Assembly (NCBI GenBank): GCA_046262355.1
Contig: JBHEMX010000010.1
Location: 1 to 52,505 of the forward strand
From: DATADD01 sp046262355
Lineage (GTDB): Bacteria; Actinomycetota; CADDZG01; WHSQ01
Length of the DNA: 52,505 nucleotides
Reading direction: 5' to 3'
Shown in pieces: positions 24,690 through 32,640 of the stretch. Within the stretch, counting starts at the first letter, position 1, and every line of letters starts with the position of its first letter. The notes below the pieces were generated by a model that did not search any database, was not told where the DNA came from, and saw nothing but the letters and a program-made list of their open reading frames with translations. The position numbers were made by a program, and so were the translations under genes.

Positions 24690-24965
24690 CTATCTGACCT
24701 TGAAGACCTTCTCGTTCTTGGGCGGCTCGCGGTCGACCTGCACCCCCGCCACGCGCGCTCCGTTGGCGCCGGCACGGCACAGCCCGACGACGCGATAGAC
24801 CTCGTCGCGCGGCCCTTCGAGGACGGCCTCTATGCGCCCGTCCGAGAGGGAGCGCACCCAGCCTGTGACGCCCTGCTCGATCGCCTTGTCCGCTATCGCC
24901 TGCCGGAAGTCCAGGGCATCGAGGTCCCCGGACACGAACACGTGCACGCGGGTCCTATCTTCCAA
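24690..24965 (-). CDS. Acylphosphatase-like protein with altered active site (91 aa)
   Basis: The fold of acylphosphatase is evident: a VHVFVSGDLDALDFRQAIAD strand-loop-helix, TGWVRSLSDGRIEAVLEGPR and the final strand. In active enzymes the loop is GxVQGVxFR and the second motif GWVRN. Here the loop reads GDLDALDFR, keeping the phosphate-binding Arg, and the catalytic Asn is Ser. Activity is therefore doubtful. The TTG at 24965 is chosen because GAGGAGG lies just 4-5 bases upstream. The gene lies between mutM and smc, where actinobacteria often have an acylphosphatase. Confidence 0.8.
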   Translation of the reverse strand: MEDRTRVHVFVSGDLDALDFRQAIADKAIEQGVTGWVRSLSDGRIEAVLEGPRDEVYRVVGLCRAGANGARVAGVQVDREPPKNEKVFKVR

Positions 24966-24996
24966 CTTGCCTCCTCCTCGTCCCGGGTCCCCTATC

Positions 24997-25842
24997 CTAC
25001 GTTTGGCATTGCGGGCAGAAATAGGTGATGCCGCCGTCGAAGGTGCCCCGGACGATCGCATGGCGGCATCTCCGGCACGGCTCTCCCTCTCGCTCGTAGA
25101 CCTTGAGCTCGAGCTGGAACTGGCCGGGGTTGCCCTGTAGATCCCTGAAGTCGCTGTCCCCCCACGTCGTGCCGCGCGCCTTGACCGCGTCCTGCAAGGT
25201 CTCCATGAGTCCGCGCAGGAGGCGTCTCACGTCCTGCGACGAGAGCTTGTTCGAGGGGCGGTCGTAGCGGATGCCCGCGACGAACAGGACCTCGTCGGAG
25301 TAGATGTCGCCGAGCCCACAGATGAAGCCGTCGTCGAGCAGCAGCTCCTTCATCGCCTCGTGGCGCCGCTCGAGCAGCGACGAGAAGTGCTGCCACGCGA
25401 GGGGCGACTCGAGCGGGTCGATTGTGTAGGCGCGCAGGTCCTCGAGCTCATCCAGGCCGACCCTGTCGATCACGAAGACCTCGCCGGTGAGCTTGGGGTC
25501 CACGACCCGAAGCTGGCCGCCGATCGTGAAGCCGAAGACGAGATGGGTATGCGAGGCGAGCCCGTCGGATGCGCTCGTCTTGAGCAGCAGCGCCGAGTCG
25601 CCGAGGTCGATGACGAGAACGCGCTCGTTGTCGAGGCGCAGGACGAGCCTGCGTCCGATCCGCTCGATGGAGTCGACGCGCGCTCCCGACAGCAGCTCCT
25701 GGAACTCACGCCGCCTGCCGTGGCGTTTGATGATCTTCATCGCGTTGGAGCCGGGGCGGACCTCGACCTCCTTGAAGCGGCGCCCGATGACCTCCTTCTC
25801 GAGGTCTCGGCGGATGATCTCCACCTCAGGAAGCGCGGGCAT
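24997..25842 (-). CDS. MutM/Fpg-family DNA glycosylase-like protein lacking several catalytic residues (281 aa)
   Basis: All three Fpg parts are present. The N-terminal sandwich starts MPALPEVEIIRRDLEKEV. The helix-two-turn-helix is ICGLGDIYSDEVLFVAGI. The C-terminal zinc finger has CRRC and CPQC pairs. In Fpg the start is PELPEVE and the Glu after Pro is catalytic; here it is Ala3. The conserved Lys of the RxxKYL strand is Arg64, the HLGMSG loop is DLGDSALL, the Asn of GLGNIY is Asp, and the zinc-finger Arg is absent (GGITYFC). The N-terminal Pro, needed for base excision, is kept. It may bind DNA without normal 8-oxoguanine activity. Its ATG lies 17 bp inside rnc. Confidence 0.85.
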   Translation of the reverse strand: MPALPEVEIIRRDLEKEVIGRRFKEVEVRPGSNAMKIIKRHGRRREFQELLSGARVDSIERIGRRLVLRLDNERVLVIDLGDSALLLKTSASDGLASHTHLVFGFTIGGQLRVVDPKLTGEVFVIDRVGLDELEDLRAYTIDPLESPLAWQHFSSLLERRHEAMKELLLDDGFICGLGDIYSDEVLFVAGIRYDRPSNKLSSQDVRRLLRGLMETLQDAVKARGTTWGDSDFRDLQGNPGQFQLELKVYEREGEPCRRCRHAIVRGTFDGGITYFCPQCQT

Positions 25843-26593
25843 CCGTGCCCTCCTCGAGACAGGCCGCCGCCGCAGCCGCCTCTGCCGCCAACCCCTCGAC
25901 CGGCGCGCCCTCGAGCCGGACCAGGGCGGCGCGCGCCGCCTGCTGCTCGGCTTCCTTCTTGCTTCGTCCCGAGCCCGATCCGTGCAGCTCCCCGTCGATG
26001 AGGACGTGCGCCACGAAGCGTTTGTCGTGATCGGGGCCCGAGGAGGCGATCTTGTAGGAGGGCCGGGCGCTGCGGCTGCGCACGACGAGCTCCTGCAGCG
26101 CCGTCTTGGGGTCGTGACCACCCCCGGCCGCGATGACGCCCTCGAGCGTCTCGCCGAAGAGCGGCACGAGGATCTCGGCCACCGCGTCCATGCCACGCTC
26201 GAGGTAGGCGGCGCCGATCAGCGCCTCAAAGGTGTCGGCCAGCAGCGAGGCCTTGCCTCGCCCCCCGGAGCTCTCCTCGCCCTTGCCGAGACGTATGTGC
26301 GCCCCGAGCCCGATCGAGCGCGCCATCTGGGCGAGGGCGCCGGTGTTCACCACCGAGGCGCGCAGGCGCGCCATCTCGCCCTCGGCGAGCTTCGGATGGT
26401 CGCGATAGATGAGGTCGGTGACGATCGCGCCGAGGATCGCGTCGCCGAGGAACTCGAGGCGCTCGTTGTGCTCCCCGCCCCCGCTCTCGAAGGCGAAGGA
26501 GCGGTGAGTCAGGGCAAGCTCGGAGAGGGAGCCGGGCTCGGCCGGGACGCCGAGCGCCGCCAGGAAGTCGGTCGGGCTACTCCGTCTCGACAA
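25826..26593 (-). CDS. rnc: Ribonuclease III
   Basis: Cleaves double-stranded RNA, including rRNA precursors. The endonuclease domain has the signature NERLEFLGDAILGAIVTDLI and the metal-binding Glu in DTFEALIGAAYLE. A double-stranded-RNA-binding domain follows from about residue 165 (DPKTALQELVV to KKEAEQQAARAAL). The last 25 residues are an Ala/Glu-rich tail. The start is a TTG at 26593 that overlaps the rpmF 3' end by 17 bp; a start slightly downstream is possible. Order rpmF-rnc-mutM is conserved. Confidence 0.95.
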   Translation of the reverse strand: MSRRSSPTDFLAALGVPAEPGSLSELALTHRSFAFESGGGEHNERLEFLGDAILGAIVTDLIYRDHPKLAEGEMARLRASVVNTGALAQMARSIGLGAHIRLGKGEESSGGRGKASLLADTFEALIGAAYLERGMDAVAEILVPLFGETLEGVIAAGGGHDPKTALQELVVRSRSARPSYKIASSGPDHDKRFVAHVLIDGELHGSGSGRSKKEAEQQAARAALVRLEGAPVEGLAAEAAAAAACLEEGTDARAS

Positions 26594-26753
26594 CCTGGCG
26601 ACCCGCGTAGTAGCCGCAGTTCGGGCACACCCTGTGCGGCAGCTTCGCCTGACGGCATTGGGGGCAGGCCGAGTAGGTGGGGGCCTCGACGCGCCAATGG
26701 GCGCGCCTCATGCGCATCTTCGAGCGCGTCTTGCGTCGTTTGGGTACGGCCAT
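26577..26753 (-). CDS. rpmF: 50S ribosomal protein L32
   Basis: The 58-residue protein starts MAVPKRRKTRSKMRMRRAHW, the L32 signature, and carries a zinc ribbon with Cys30/Cys33 and Cys43/Cys46 (CPQC and CPNC). Stop TAG at 26577-26579. It lies 22 bp after yceD, the standard yceD-rpmF pair, and its end overlaps the start of rnc. Because it keeps all four cysteines it is the zinc-dependent form. Confidence 0.95.
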   Translation of the reverse strand: MAVPKRRKTRSKMRMRRAHWRVEAPTYSACPQCRQAKLPHRVCPNCGYYAGRQVVETE

Positions 26754-26775
26754 CGCTCCTCCTACCCCTTCCTTG

Positions 26776-27300
26776 CTAGCCCTCTTGGCCTTGCAGGCGT
26801 TCCCGCAGGGAGGACAGGGCCGCCCAGCGTGGATCGAACTCTTCTTGGGTGCAGTCGCAGTCGCCCAGGTTCAGGTCGCGCCCGCAGGTGACACACAATC
26901 CCTTGCAGTCCGCGCGGCACAGCGGGTTCAGCGGAAGCGCCAGGGCGAGCGCGTCCCGCAGCAGGGGCTCGAGGTCCATGTCGGCCCCCTTCAGCGCATA
27001 GGCGTCCTCCTCGGTCACTTGCCGCTCCGGCGTGACGAAGAGGTCGCAGACGTCCACGCTCACCGGCAGGTCGCCCTCGGCGAGACAGCGCGCGCAACTG
27101 AACGTCGAGGTCCCGTCGACCCGCCCCGTCACGAGGATGCCCTCGACCACGCTCTCGGCGCGCAGGGTCGCCCGGGCGGGGCGCTCGTCGAGGCGCACGA
27201 GGGCGTTGCGAACGTCCGCAACGGTCGCCGATAGCTCGAGGTCCCGGTATTCGCCGGGTCTACCGAGTATCTCGGCGACCGGCACGATGAGCTGCTGCAT
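26776..27300 (-). CDS. yceD: YceD/DUF177 family protein
   Basis: A 174-residue protein of the family linked to 23S rRNA accumulation and ribosome assembly. It has TFSCARCLAEGDLPVSVDV in the middle and the C-terminal Cys cluster LCRADCKGLCVTCGRDLNLG followed by DPRWAAL, all family hallmarks. The first gene of the yceD-rpmF-rnc-mutM operon, 151 bp after the SepIVA-like gene, with a possible promoter in that gap. Confidence 0.92.
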   Translation of the reverse strand: MQQLIVPVAEILGRPGEYRDLELSATVADVRNALVRLDERPARATLRAESVVEGILVTGRVDGTSTFSCARCLAEGDLPVSVDVCDLFVTPERQVTEEDAYALKGADMDLEPLLRDALALALPLNPLCRADCKGLCVTCGRDLNLGDCDCTQEEFDPRWAALSSLRERLQGQEG

Positions 27301-27377
27301 GACGCGTGTGTCCTGATGACGAGAGGTGGTTTCGGCGAGTACGCGACCGTCCGATGGTCGGCGCTCTCCTCCGGGAG

Positions 27378-27383
27378 ATGATA
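27378..27383 (-). promoter_or_regulatory. Possible extended -10 promoter for yceD-rpmF-rnc
   Basis: TATCAT on the minus strand preceded by TGC (extended -10), about 78 bp upstream of the yceD start. No -35 hexamer matches. The 151-bp gap before yceD gives room for a promoter. Confidence 0.35.
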
Positions 27384-27451
27384 GCAGAGACGTGCGTTTT
27401 CCCTGGTAGAGCTCGGGTTGAGCGTCTCCCGAGACGGCCCGACGGCGGCCC

Positions 27452-27997
27452 TCAGAGCGCCGGCTCGCCCAGCTCCGCGGCGTCGAAAGGGCCGGTCGTG
27501 TCCGGCGGGCGCTCTTCGGGCAGGCGCGTGACCGCGGAGGGTCTCTGGCCGTTGCCCTGGAGCTGCTCGCGGCCGCGCGCCACGGCCGACAGCGTCTTGT
27601 CGAGCAGGATCTCGAACGCGGCGAGCTTCTGATCTATGTAGTCCTCGGCCTCGAGGCGAAGCTGCCCCGCGCGCTCCCGTGCGCCCTCGAGGACGCGCTC
27701 CGCGTCGCGCTCCGCGGCGTGGACGATCTCCGTCCGTGAGAGCAGCCGGTCTCGCTGCTCGCGCGCTTCGGCCACGATCCGGTCGGCCTCGTTGCGCGCT
27801 CTCCCCAGCAGCTCGTCGCGGTCGCGCGCCATCCAGCGCGCCTGCCGGATCTCGTCCGGAACCTCTTGCTTGAGCTGCGCCAAGAGCTCGAGGAACTCGT
27901 CGCGATTGATCACCGCGCTGGTCGACAGCGGCACGGATTTGGCCTCTTCTATGAGGACCTGAAGCTCGTCGATCCGCTCGATCAGATCCATTCCCAC
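27452..27997 (-). CDS. SepIVA-like DivIVA-domain coiled-coil protein (181 aa)
   Basis: Mostly alpha-helical and charged. An N-terminal region (DLIERIDELQVLIEEAKSVP) is followed by a long heptad-rich coiled coil from about residue 40 to 150 (DELLGRARNEADRIVAEARE) and a Pro-rich tail. Its place between coaD and yceD matches mycobacterial Rv2927c (SepIVA), a cytoplasmic division-site protein. The role in septation or envelope growth is inferred from synteny and architecture. Members of the ATP synthase b-subunit family share the look but have a membrane anchor, absent here. Confidence 0.75.
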   Translation of the reverse strand: MGMDLIERIDELQVLIEEAKSVPLSTSAVINRDEFLELLAQLKQEVPDEIRQARWMARDRDELLGRARNEADRIVAEAREQRDRLLSRTEIVHAAERDAERVLEGARERAGQLRLEAEDYIDQKLAAFEILLDKTLSAVARGREQLQGNGQRPSAVTRLPEERPPDTTGPFDAAELGEPAL

Positions 27998-28071
27998 CTC
28001 TTCCTATCCCGACCTCCGACGCCGTATCTTCGCGCCCCGGTCAAGCCGCACGGGGGAGGTGGAGCCACCGG

Positions 28072-28548
28072 CTATCCGAAACGCCGCTTCAGCGCGCGCG
28101 CCACGGCGGGGGGAACGAAGGCGTCGACGGATCCCCCGAAGCGCGCGACCTCCTTCACCAGGCTCGAGGAGAGGAAAGCCCACGAGGGCCTGGCGCCGAG
28201 AAACATCGTGTCGAGTCCCGGCGCGAGCGCCGAGTTCATCGCGGCCATCTGCAGCTCGCTGTCGAAATCGGAGACCGCTCGCAGCCCCTTGAGAACGACA
28301 CCGATCGCACGGCTCGTGGCGAAGTCCACCAGGAGACCGTCGAAGGAGGCGACCTCGGCATTGTCGACGTGAGCCAAGGCCTCGCGCAGCATGCCGGTCC
28401 GCTCCTCGAGCGAGAAGAGCGGCTCTTTCGACGGGTTGGCGATGACGGCGACGAGCACGCGCTCGAAGAGGCGTGCACCCCGTTCGACGACGTCGATGTG
28501 GCCGTTGGTGGGCGGGTCGAAGGACCCCGGGCACAGAACGCTCGGCAT
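28072..28548 (-). CDS. coaD: Phosphopantetheine adenylyltransferase
   Basis: Transfers AMP from ATP to 4'-phosphopantetheine, the penultimate step of coenzyme A synthesis. At 158 residues it is standard. The nucleotidyltransferase motif CPGSFDPPTNGHIDVVERG contains the T/HxGH signature, and LKGLRAVSDFDSELQMAAMN and FLSSSLVKEVARFGG follow. It lies 18 bp after rsmD, the conserved rsmD-coaD pair. Confidence 0.96.
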   Translation of the reverse strand: MPSVLCPGSFDPPTNGHIDVVERGARLFERVLVAVIANPSKEPLFSLEERTGMLREALAHVDNAEVASFDGLLVDFATSRAIGVVLKGLRAVSDFDSELQMAAMNSALAPGLDTMFLGARPSWAFLSSSLVKEVARFGGSVDAFVPPAVARALKRRFG

Positions 28549-28566
28549 CGGCTAGTGATACGGCAT

Positions 28567-29118
28567 CTACGTCTCTTCGTCGTGCGTGAAGACGTAGATG
28601 TGGGATTGGCCGTAGTCGCGCTCCCATGCGAGAGCCAACCCCAGCGGCTGGATGCGAGCATCCTTGGCGGGACGGTGAACGACTATGCGGCCGTCGTCCG
28701 CCAGCCATCCGCCCATGACTATCGCCTCGAGGTTCGTCTGGACCGAGGTCGCGGGCATGGTGTAGGGAGGATCGACGAAGATGAGGCCGATCCGGTCTCC
28801 GGCGGGGCGCGCGAGCACCGATGCGACCTCGCCCCACTCGACCTCGGCGCGGTCGCCGAAGCCGGTCACCTCGACGTTCTGCTCGAGCTTGAGGATCGCC
28901 TCGCGCGCGCTCTCCACGAACGTCGCCCGGGAGGCCCCGCGCGACAGGGCCTCGAGCCCCAGCGACCCCGACCCGGCGTAGAGATCGAGCACCTCGGCTC
29001 CGTTGAGCGGACCGAGCGCCGAGAACAGCGCCTCGCGCATGTGGTCCGCCATCGGGCGAGTGCCGCTGGTGGGCGCCTTGAGGCGCCGCCCCTTGGCCTC
29101 CCCTGCAATCACGCGCAT
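28567..29118 (-). CDS. rsmD: 16S rRNA (guanine-966-N2)-methyltransferase RsmD
   Basis: 183 residues. The N-terminus RVIAGEAKGRRLKAPTSGTR and PMADHMREALFSAL are family signatures. LDLYAGSGSLGLEALSRGA is the AdoMet site, and FVDPPYTMP is the DPPY catalytic motif. It modifies G966 of 16S rRNA on the assembled 30S particle. It follows recG by 34 bp. Confidence 0.94.
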   Translation of the reverse strand: MRVIAGEAKGRRLKAPTSGTRPMADHMREALFSALGPLNGAEVLDLYAGSGSLGLEALSRGASRATFVESAREAILKLEQNVEVTGFGDRAEVEWGEVASVLARPAGDRIGLIFVDPPYTMPATSVQTNLEAIVMGGWLADDGRIVVHRPAKDARIQPLGLALAWERDYGQSHIYVFTHDEET

Positions 29119-29152
29119 GAGCTCAACCTACAAGAATCCCCGCCCGCGGCGC

Positions 29153-31381
29153 TCACCCGGACTGGACCACGTCGAGAGCACGCTCCGGGAAGCGCCGGCG
29201 CATCTCACGCTCGAGCGCCACGTGCTCGTAGGCGGCGAGCTCCGGGTCCTCGTCGAGGATCTCGACCGCGAGATCGCGCGCTCGCTTGACGACGTCCTGG
29301 TGCTCCAGCACGCGCGCCATCTTGAGCTGGGGCATCCCGGATTGACGCGCTCCGAAGAGCTCCCCCTCACCGCGCTGCCTGAGGTCGACGAGCGCGAGTT
29401 TGAAGCCGTCGGACGTGGCGGCAAGCGCCTCCAGGCGCTCGGCCGCGGTCGCGCAGGCCGCGTCCTCGGCGCGCGCGCCGAGGTCCAGATCCGTCGCGAG
29501 GATGCAGTGGGAGTCGTGCGTGCCTCGTCCGATGCGCCCCCGGAGCTGGTGCAGCTGGGCGAGGCCGAAGCGCTCGGCGTCCTCGATCAGCATCACGCTC
29601 GCGTTCGGCACGTCTATGCCCACCTCGATCACCGTCGTCGCCACGAGCACGTGGGTGCGTCCCTCCCGGAAGTCCCTCATGGCCGTCTCTTTCTCGTCGC
29701 CGCGCATGTCGCCGTGCACGAGCCCCACCGAGAGGTCGGGAAAGACCTCCTGCGCCAGCCGTGTGGCCTCCGCGCGGGCGCTGCGGAGCTCGACCTTGCT
29801 GGACTCGTCCCTCAAGGCGTAGACGACGAACGCCTGGCGCCCGGCCCGGACCTCGGAGCGGATGAGGCCGTAGGCGGCGTCCCGGGCCTCGGCGCCCGCC
29901 GCGATGCGCGTGTGGACGGGACGGCGCCCGCGTGGCAGCTCGTCGAGGATCGAGACGTCGAGGTCCCCGTAGATCGTCACCGCGAGGGTGCGCGGGATCG
30001 GCGTGGCGGTCATCACGAGCACGTCGGGCTCGCCGATCGTCCCCTTGGCACGCAGGGACTTGCGCTGATGGACCCCGAACCTGTGCTGCTCGTCCACGAC
30101 CGCGACGCCGAGACGAGTGAACTCCACGGAGTCCTGGATCAGGGCGTGGGTCCCGATCAAGAGGTCGACCTCTCCGGCCGCGACCTCGGCCAGCGTCGAA
30201 GCCCGCTGCGCGGCAGGGGTCGAGCCCGTCAGCAGACGCACGGCCGGCCGGCGCGAGACCGTCGTGAAGAGGTTGCGGGCCTCGGCCTCGCCGAAGGCGC
30301 GGTCGAGCAGCTCGGCGACGGTCACATGGTGCTGCTCGGCCAGGACCTCCGTGGGGGCCATGAAGGCGGCCTGGTGGCCGCCCGCGATCGCGATGAGGCA
30401 CGCGTACAGCGCCACGACGGTCTTGCCGGAGCCCACCTCGCCCTCGACGAGGCGGTGCATCGGATGGGCCCTGCTCATGTCCGTCGCGACCTCGTCGCAG
30501 GCTCGGCGCTGGGCCCCGGTCGGCTCGAACGGCAGCTCGGCGATGAAGGTCTCGGCGAGCGAGCTCGTCCCGGGTCGCTCGTGAGGTATCCCCCTGACGG
30601 TTCTCTCGAGCTTGCGTTTCCGGTAGACGAGCCCGAGCTGCAGCGTAAAGACCTCGTCGAAGACGAGTCGCCGGCGCGCCTCCATGACGTCGTCCTTGGA
30701 CTCGGGGAAGTGGATGCGGCGCAGCGCCTCACCCCGGGACACGAGCCGCAGCCGGCGCCTAAGGTCTTCGGGAACGGGATCGGCGATCGGCCCGATGCTC
30801 TTCAGCGTCTCCCACATGAGCTTGCGCATCCCGTCGCTCGACAGGTCGGCGGTCGCCGGGTAGATCGGGATGATGCGACCGACGTTGAAAGGCTCCTTGC
30901 CGGTGCGCACGAGCTCGAAGCGCGGCGCGGTCATCTGCAGGGTCCGCCCGAAGACCCCGATGCGGCCGTAGAAGAACCCCCACGCGCCCGGCGCCAGCGC
31001 GCGCGCCACCCATCTCTGGTTGAACCAGGTCACCGCTATCTGACCGGTCTCGTCCCCGATGCGCCCCTTGATCAGCGCGCGCTTGGAGTCGATCTTGAAG
31101 GGACCGTTGATCTCGATCACCTTGGCGTGGACCTGAACCTCTCTCTGGTGGCCCTCGGACGCGAGCGCCGCGAGCTCGCGCACCGTCTTCAGCTGTGTCC
31201 TGTCGACGTGATAGCGGGGATAGTGCTGCAGGAGGTCCTGGACGCTCGCGATGCCCAGCTTCTCGAGGGCTGCGGCGCGCCGGCCGCTCGCGGCGAGGCG
31301 CTTGCGGCGCGCCGGAGCCGCATAGATCTCGAGCCCGAGGGAGCGCCTCGTGACCTCGGGAGCGTTTGCGGTCTCGCTCAT
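29153..31381 (-). CDS. recG: ATP-dependent DNA helicase RecG
   Basis: Remodels stalled replication forks. The 742-residue protein has an N-terminal wedge/OB domain, the helicase motif I VEGEVGSGKTVVALYA, a GTHALIQDSVEFTRLG strand, the DEQH-type motif II (VVDEQHRFGVHQR), motif III MTATPIPRTLAVTIYGDLD, and the C-terminal TEVIEVGIDVPNA-type motif V with QLHQLRGRIGRG motif VI. The start ATG 31381 is divergent from rpmB, 131 bp away. recG-rsmD-coaD order is widely conserved. Confidence 0.96.
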   Translation of the reverse strand: MSETANAPEVTRRSLGLEIYAAPARRKRLAASGRRAAALEKLGIASVQDLLQHYPRYHVDRTQLKTVRELAALASEGHQREVQVHAKVIEINGPFKIDSKRALIKGRIGDETGQIAVTWFNQRWVARALAPGAWGFFYGRIGVFGRTLQMTAPRFELVRTGKEPFNVGRIIPIYPATADLSSDGMRKLMWETLKSIGPIADPVPEDLRRRLRLVSRGEALRRIHFPESKDDVMEARRRLVFDEVFTLQLGLVYRKRKLERTVRGIPHERPGTSSLAETFIAELPFEPTGAQRRACDEVATDMSRAHPMHRLVEGEVGSGKTVVALYACLIAIAGGHQAAFMAPTEVLAEQHHVTVAELLDRAFGEAEARNLFTTVSRRPAVRLLTGSTPAAQRASTLAEVAAGEVDLLIGTHALIQDSVEFTRLGVAVVDEQHRFGVHQRKSLRAKGTIGEPDVLVMTATPIPRTLAVTIYGDLDVSILDELPRGRRPVHTRIAAGAEARDAAYGLIRSEVRAGRQAFVVYALRDESSKVELRSARAEATRLAQEVFPDLSVGLVHGDMRGDEKETAMRDFREGRTHVLVATTVIEVGIDVPNASVMLIEDAERFGLAQLHQLRGRIGRGTHDSHCILATDLDLGARAEDAACATAAERLEALAATSDGFKLALVDLRQRGEGELFGARQSGMPQLKMARVLEHQDVVKRARDLAVEILDEDPELAAYEHVALEREMRRRFPERALDVVQSG

Positions 31382-31512
31382 CGGATGTTCCTCTGTCCTC
31401 CGCTCTCGGGTGACGCCGATCCTCAGCCTATTGCCATCGCCTCCCTCATCCCGTGGATCTGCGGCGGGCGTGGCGGGATCGGGGTCGTCGATTTGGTACC
31501 CTGCCTGCTGCT

Positions 31513-31704
31513 ATGGCAGCCGTATGCGACATCTGTGGCAAGAAGCCGGGGTTCGGGAACAACATCTCGCACTCCCACCGACGCACGCGCCGGCGCTGGA
31601 ACCCCAACGTCCAGAAGATCCGCGTCTCGGTCGGTGGAACGCCCAAGCGGCTCACCGTATGCACCAAGTGCATCAAAGCCAACAAGGTCGCGCGCGTCGG
31701 CTGA
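31513..31704 (+). CDS. rpmB: 50S ribosomal protein L28
   Basis: A 63-residue L28 of the Cys-containing type: CDICGKKPGFGNNISHSHRR near the N-terminus and CTKCIKANKV near the C-terminus form the zinc site. The ATG at 31513 is chosen because L28 begins MAxVCDIC; the frame is open further upstream without a family match. It is divergent from recG, and the 131-bp gap must hold both promoters. Confidence 0.95.
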   Translation: MAAVCDICGKKPGFGNNISHSHRRTRRRWNPNVQKIRVSVGGTPKRLTVCTKCIKANKVARVG

Positions 31705-31719
31705 TACGCCCGCACCGCG

Positions 31720-32640
31720 GTGAGCAGCCCGGTGCAGAACCTCGTGGCGCAGGCGAGGCTGCGCGTCGAGCGCGCCCGGGCCCGGTACGGGCTGGTCGAC
31801 GTGGCGGTGAGGACCTTCCGGCGCTATTCGGAGGACGACGGCGGCTCCTATGCCGCCGCACTCACCTATTACCTCTTCCTCTCGATCTTCCCGCTGCTCG
31901 CCTTCGCCCTTGCCGCCCTGGGCTACGCGACGCTCGGCAACGCCGAGCTCCAGAAGGACATCTTCAACGCAGGGCTCAACGCCGCCCCCCTCTTGGAGAG
32001 CGCACTGACCAAAGAGGGCCTCGAGGTCGTCGCGGAGCGGCGTCAGGAGCTTGCCACCACAGGGCTGGTGCTGGCGCTCTACTCGGGCTCGGGGGTCATC
32101 GTCGCTCTCGAGCATGCGCTCAACAAGCTGAACCACGTCGTGGAGGAGCCCAACTTCGTGGGCAAGCGCCTGCGGTCGCTCCTGTGGCTCGCCATCCTGG
32201 GGCTCTCGGCGATCATCTCGGTGGCGCTGAGCGCGGTCGGCAACCTCACGAGCCAGATATTCAGGTCGCTCGAGCCGGCCGAAGACCTCGTGGCCATCCT
32301 GTTCTATGGGGCCGGCGTGATCGTCAGCGTCGGGGTCTTCGCCACCGCGTACAAGGTCCTTCCCGGCAAGGACCTGGGATGGCGCGAGGTACTCCCCGGC
32401 GCCGTGCTCGCGGCGCTCCTGTTCGAGATCCTCAAGGCCGTGGGCGCCACCTATCTCAAGGCGGGCAGTCAGGCTCGGGCCGCGACCTTCGGAGCATTCG
32501 CCGCCGCCGCCGGGCTGCTCGTGGCCTCGTACCTGATCTGTCAGATCACGCTTCTCTGTGCCGAGGTCAACGCCGTGCTTGCGGAACGGCGCGTTACTCG
32601 TCAATCTCTCGTATCGGGAACCCAAGGAGGCAGCGCGTGA
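31720..32640 (+). CDS. YihY/BrkB-family inner membrane protein (306 aa)
   Basis: Six or so hydrophobic helices and the family core GGSYAAALTYYLFLSIFPLL at about residue 41, then GSGVIVALEHALNKLN and a C-terminal SYLICQITLLCAEVNAVLAE helix. The family was once called ribonuclease BN, now known to be a misnomer, and its function is unknown. The start is GTG 31720, 15 bp after rpmB. The stop overlaps the next gene (GTGA). Confidence 0.88.
   Translation: MSSPVQNLVAQARLRVERARARYGLVDVAVRTFRRYSEDDGGSYAAALTYYLFLSIFPLLAFALAALGYATLGNAELQKDIFNAGLNAAPLLESALTKEGLEVVAERRQELATTGLVLALYSGSGVIVALEHALNKLNHVVEEPNFVGKRLRSLLWLAILGLSAIISVALSAVGNLTSQIFRSLEPAEDLVAILFYGAGVIVSVGVFATAYKVLPGKDLGWREVLPGAVLAALLFEILKAVGATYLKAGSQARAATFGAFAAAAGLLVASYLICQITLLCAEVNAVLAERRVTRQSLVSGTQGGSA

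Noticed and set aside
29003..31723. Plus-strand open frame of 906 codons
   Set aside because: It is antisense to recG and rsmD, whose motifs are clear. The frame is open only because of GC-rich codon use and has no recognisable domain.
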